Notes under the pieces: generated by a model | Told to the model about the DNA's origin: nothing | Database searches by the model: none | Seen by the model: the letters and a program-made list of their open reading frames with translations, nothing else | Program-made: the position numbers and the translations under genes | Part shown: positions 6,187 through 6,725 of the stretch, piece by piece | Layout of the letters: each line of letters begins with the position of its first letter | Position numbering within the stretch: the first letter of the stretch is position 1 | Origin: an uncultured Solobacterium sp. | GTDB taxonomy: Bacteria; Bacillota_I; Bacilli_A; Erysipelotrichales; Erysipelotrichaceae | Assembly: GCA_900546285.1 (NCBI GenBank) | Contig: URCJ01000065.1 | Coordinates: forward strand, 1 to 6,725 | DNA length: 6,725 bases | Direction: 5' to 3'

Positions 6187-6666
6187 CTATAGATCAGCCT
6201 TTTCAATTACAAGTTTTTTATCCTTAGCAGTTTGACGAACTTCTACTTCGCATCCATCTTCCACTAACTTCTTAAGCAAATTCAATTCATCACTGTTCAA
6301 ATGAACTGCAGGGCCAAATGATTTGACAGTATCTTCTTTTTTCATTGTTCCACCAAGATTAATTGATTTGATTCTTGAAGAACATTCTGTTGCTAGTTTA
6401 TATGCATCAGCGACATTGCCAACCACAATAAGAAGATTGTACTTATCGGTTACACCAGAATTTAGTGCACTAATAGAATCTTTCATGTCTTTAATTACTA
6501 ACTTGACTCCTGTCGGTTTTGCCAACCTCATAGTTGTCATACGAATTTCATCAGATGCAACCTCATCATTAGCAATCAAAATACAATCAGCATTAACTGA
6601 ATTGCACCAAGTGAAAGCTACTTGTCCATGCAATAATCTGTGATCAACTCTACAAAGTTTAATCAT
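6187..6666 (-). CDS. PTS mannose/fructose/sorbose-family transporter subunit IIB
   Basis: This 159-aa cytoplasmic phosphocarrier passes phosphate from IIA to the incoming sugar. The N-terminus, CRVDHRLLHGQVAFTW, holds the conserved phospho-accepting histidine, most likely H13 in LLHGQV. The length matches stand-alone IIB domains of the sorbose/mannose type. AGGAGG at 6673-6678 lies 6 nt before the ATG. It is the first gene of the visible operon. No IIA domain is fused to it or present in the window, so IIA must be encoded upstream beyond the edge or elsewhere in the genome. Confidence 0.93.
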   Translation of the reverse strand: MIKLCRVDHRLLHGQVAFTWCNSVNADCILIANDEVASDEIRMTTMRLAKPTGVKLVIKDMKDSISALNSGVTDKYNLLIVVGNVADAYKLATECSSRIKSINLGGTMKKEDTVKSFGPAVHLNSDELNLLKKLVEDGCEVEVRQTAKDKKLVIEKADL

Positions 6667-6679
6667 TTTCTTCCTCCTG

Positions 6680-6721
6680 GTATATTGTTATTGACTCATA
6701 AAACAGTCATAAACAATATAC
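6680..6721 (-). promoter_or_regulatory. Inverted repeat in the leader of the PTS operon
   Basis: Arms of 17 bp (6680-6696 and 6705-6721) with an 8-nt spacer match at 15 of 17 positions, with outer arms GTATATTGTT and AACAATATAC. The repeat ends 1 nt before the AGGAGG site of the IIB gene. It could be an operator for a dimeric sugar-responsive repressor or a hairpin in the messenger leader that affects translation. No confident promoter can be placed because the window ends here; TATATT at 6715-6720 (minus strand) is only a weak -10 candidate. No T run follows, so a terminator is unlikely. Confidence 0.6.
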
Positions 6722-6725
6722 ATCT

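Noticed and set aside
2150..6666. Recoding of UGA as tryptophan, considered because the DNA is AT-rich and the IS resembles a mycoplasma family
   Set aside because: Tryptophan positions checked (GldA W4, IID FWRSF, transposase KQWVL) all use TGG and all genes stay open with the standard stops.
6680..6721. Leader inverted repeat as a terminator of an upstream gene
   Set aside because: No T run follows on the minus strand; the sequence leads straight into the IIB ribosome binding site.

Overview
The window is low-GC DNA with strong AGGAGG-type ribosome binding sites, tightly packed genes and no in-frame UGA read as tryptophan. This suggests a fermentative, low-GC member of the Bacillota, possibly near Erysipelotrichia, but the sequence alone does not fix the genus. 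Every gene lies on the minus strand, so the biology reads from the right edge to the left.

Right to middle (6666 down to 2150) is one compact operon of six genes: mannose/fructose/sorbose-family PTS components IIB, IIC and IID, two tandem paralogues of the fructose-6-phosphate aldolase/TalC transaldolase family, and a glycerol dehydrogenase (GldA). Gaps are 2 to 19 nt, with one overlap. A 17-bp imperfect inverted repeat lies just upstream of the IIB ribosome binding site. A 10-bp hairpin follows gldA. The likely logic is that the PTS imports and phosphorylates a sugar, an aldolase cleaves the ketose phosphate to dihydroxyacetone (DHA) plus an aldehyde phosphate, and GldA interconverts DHA and glycerol with NAD(H). 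IIA is not in the window. The second aldolase paralogue has lost the conserved N-terminal catalytic Asp and the C-terminal tail, so it may have a changed role.

Left (about 56 to 2077) is an insertion sequence of the IS1634/IS4-superfamily type, with one intact 596-aa DDE transposase, its own extended -10 promoter, and terminator-like hairpins near both ends. It is flanked by a perfect direct repeat of at least 55 bp (1-55 and 2183-2237), far longer than normal IS target duplications. The repeat may be about 160 bp if the right end of the element is at 2077. It copies the 3' end of gldA, so one cut fell inside gldA, yet the gene next to the operon stayed whole.

I see no RNA gene, CRISPR array, defence system or clearly new multi-gene system. 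The points most worth a second look are the long IS duplication and the divergent aldolase pair.
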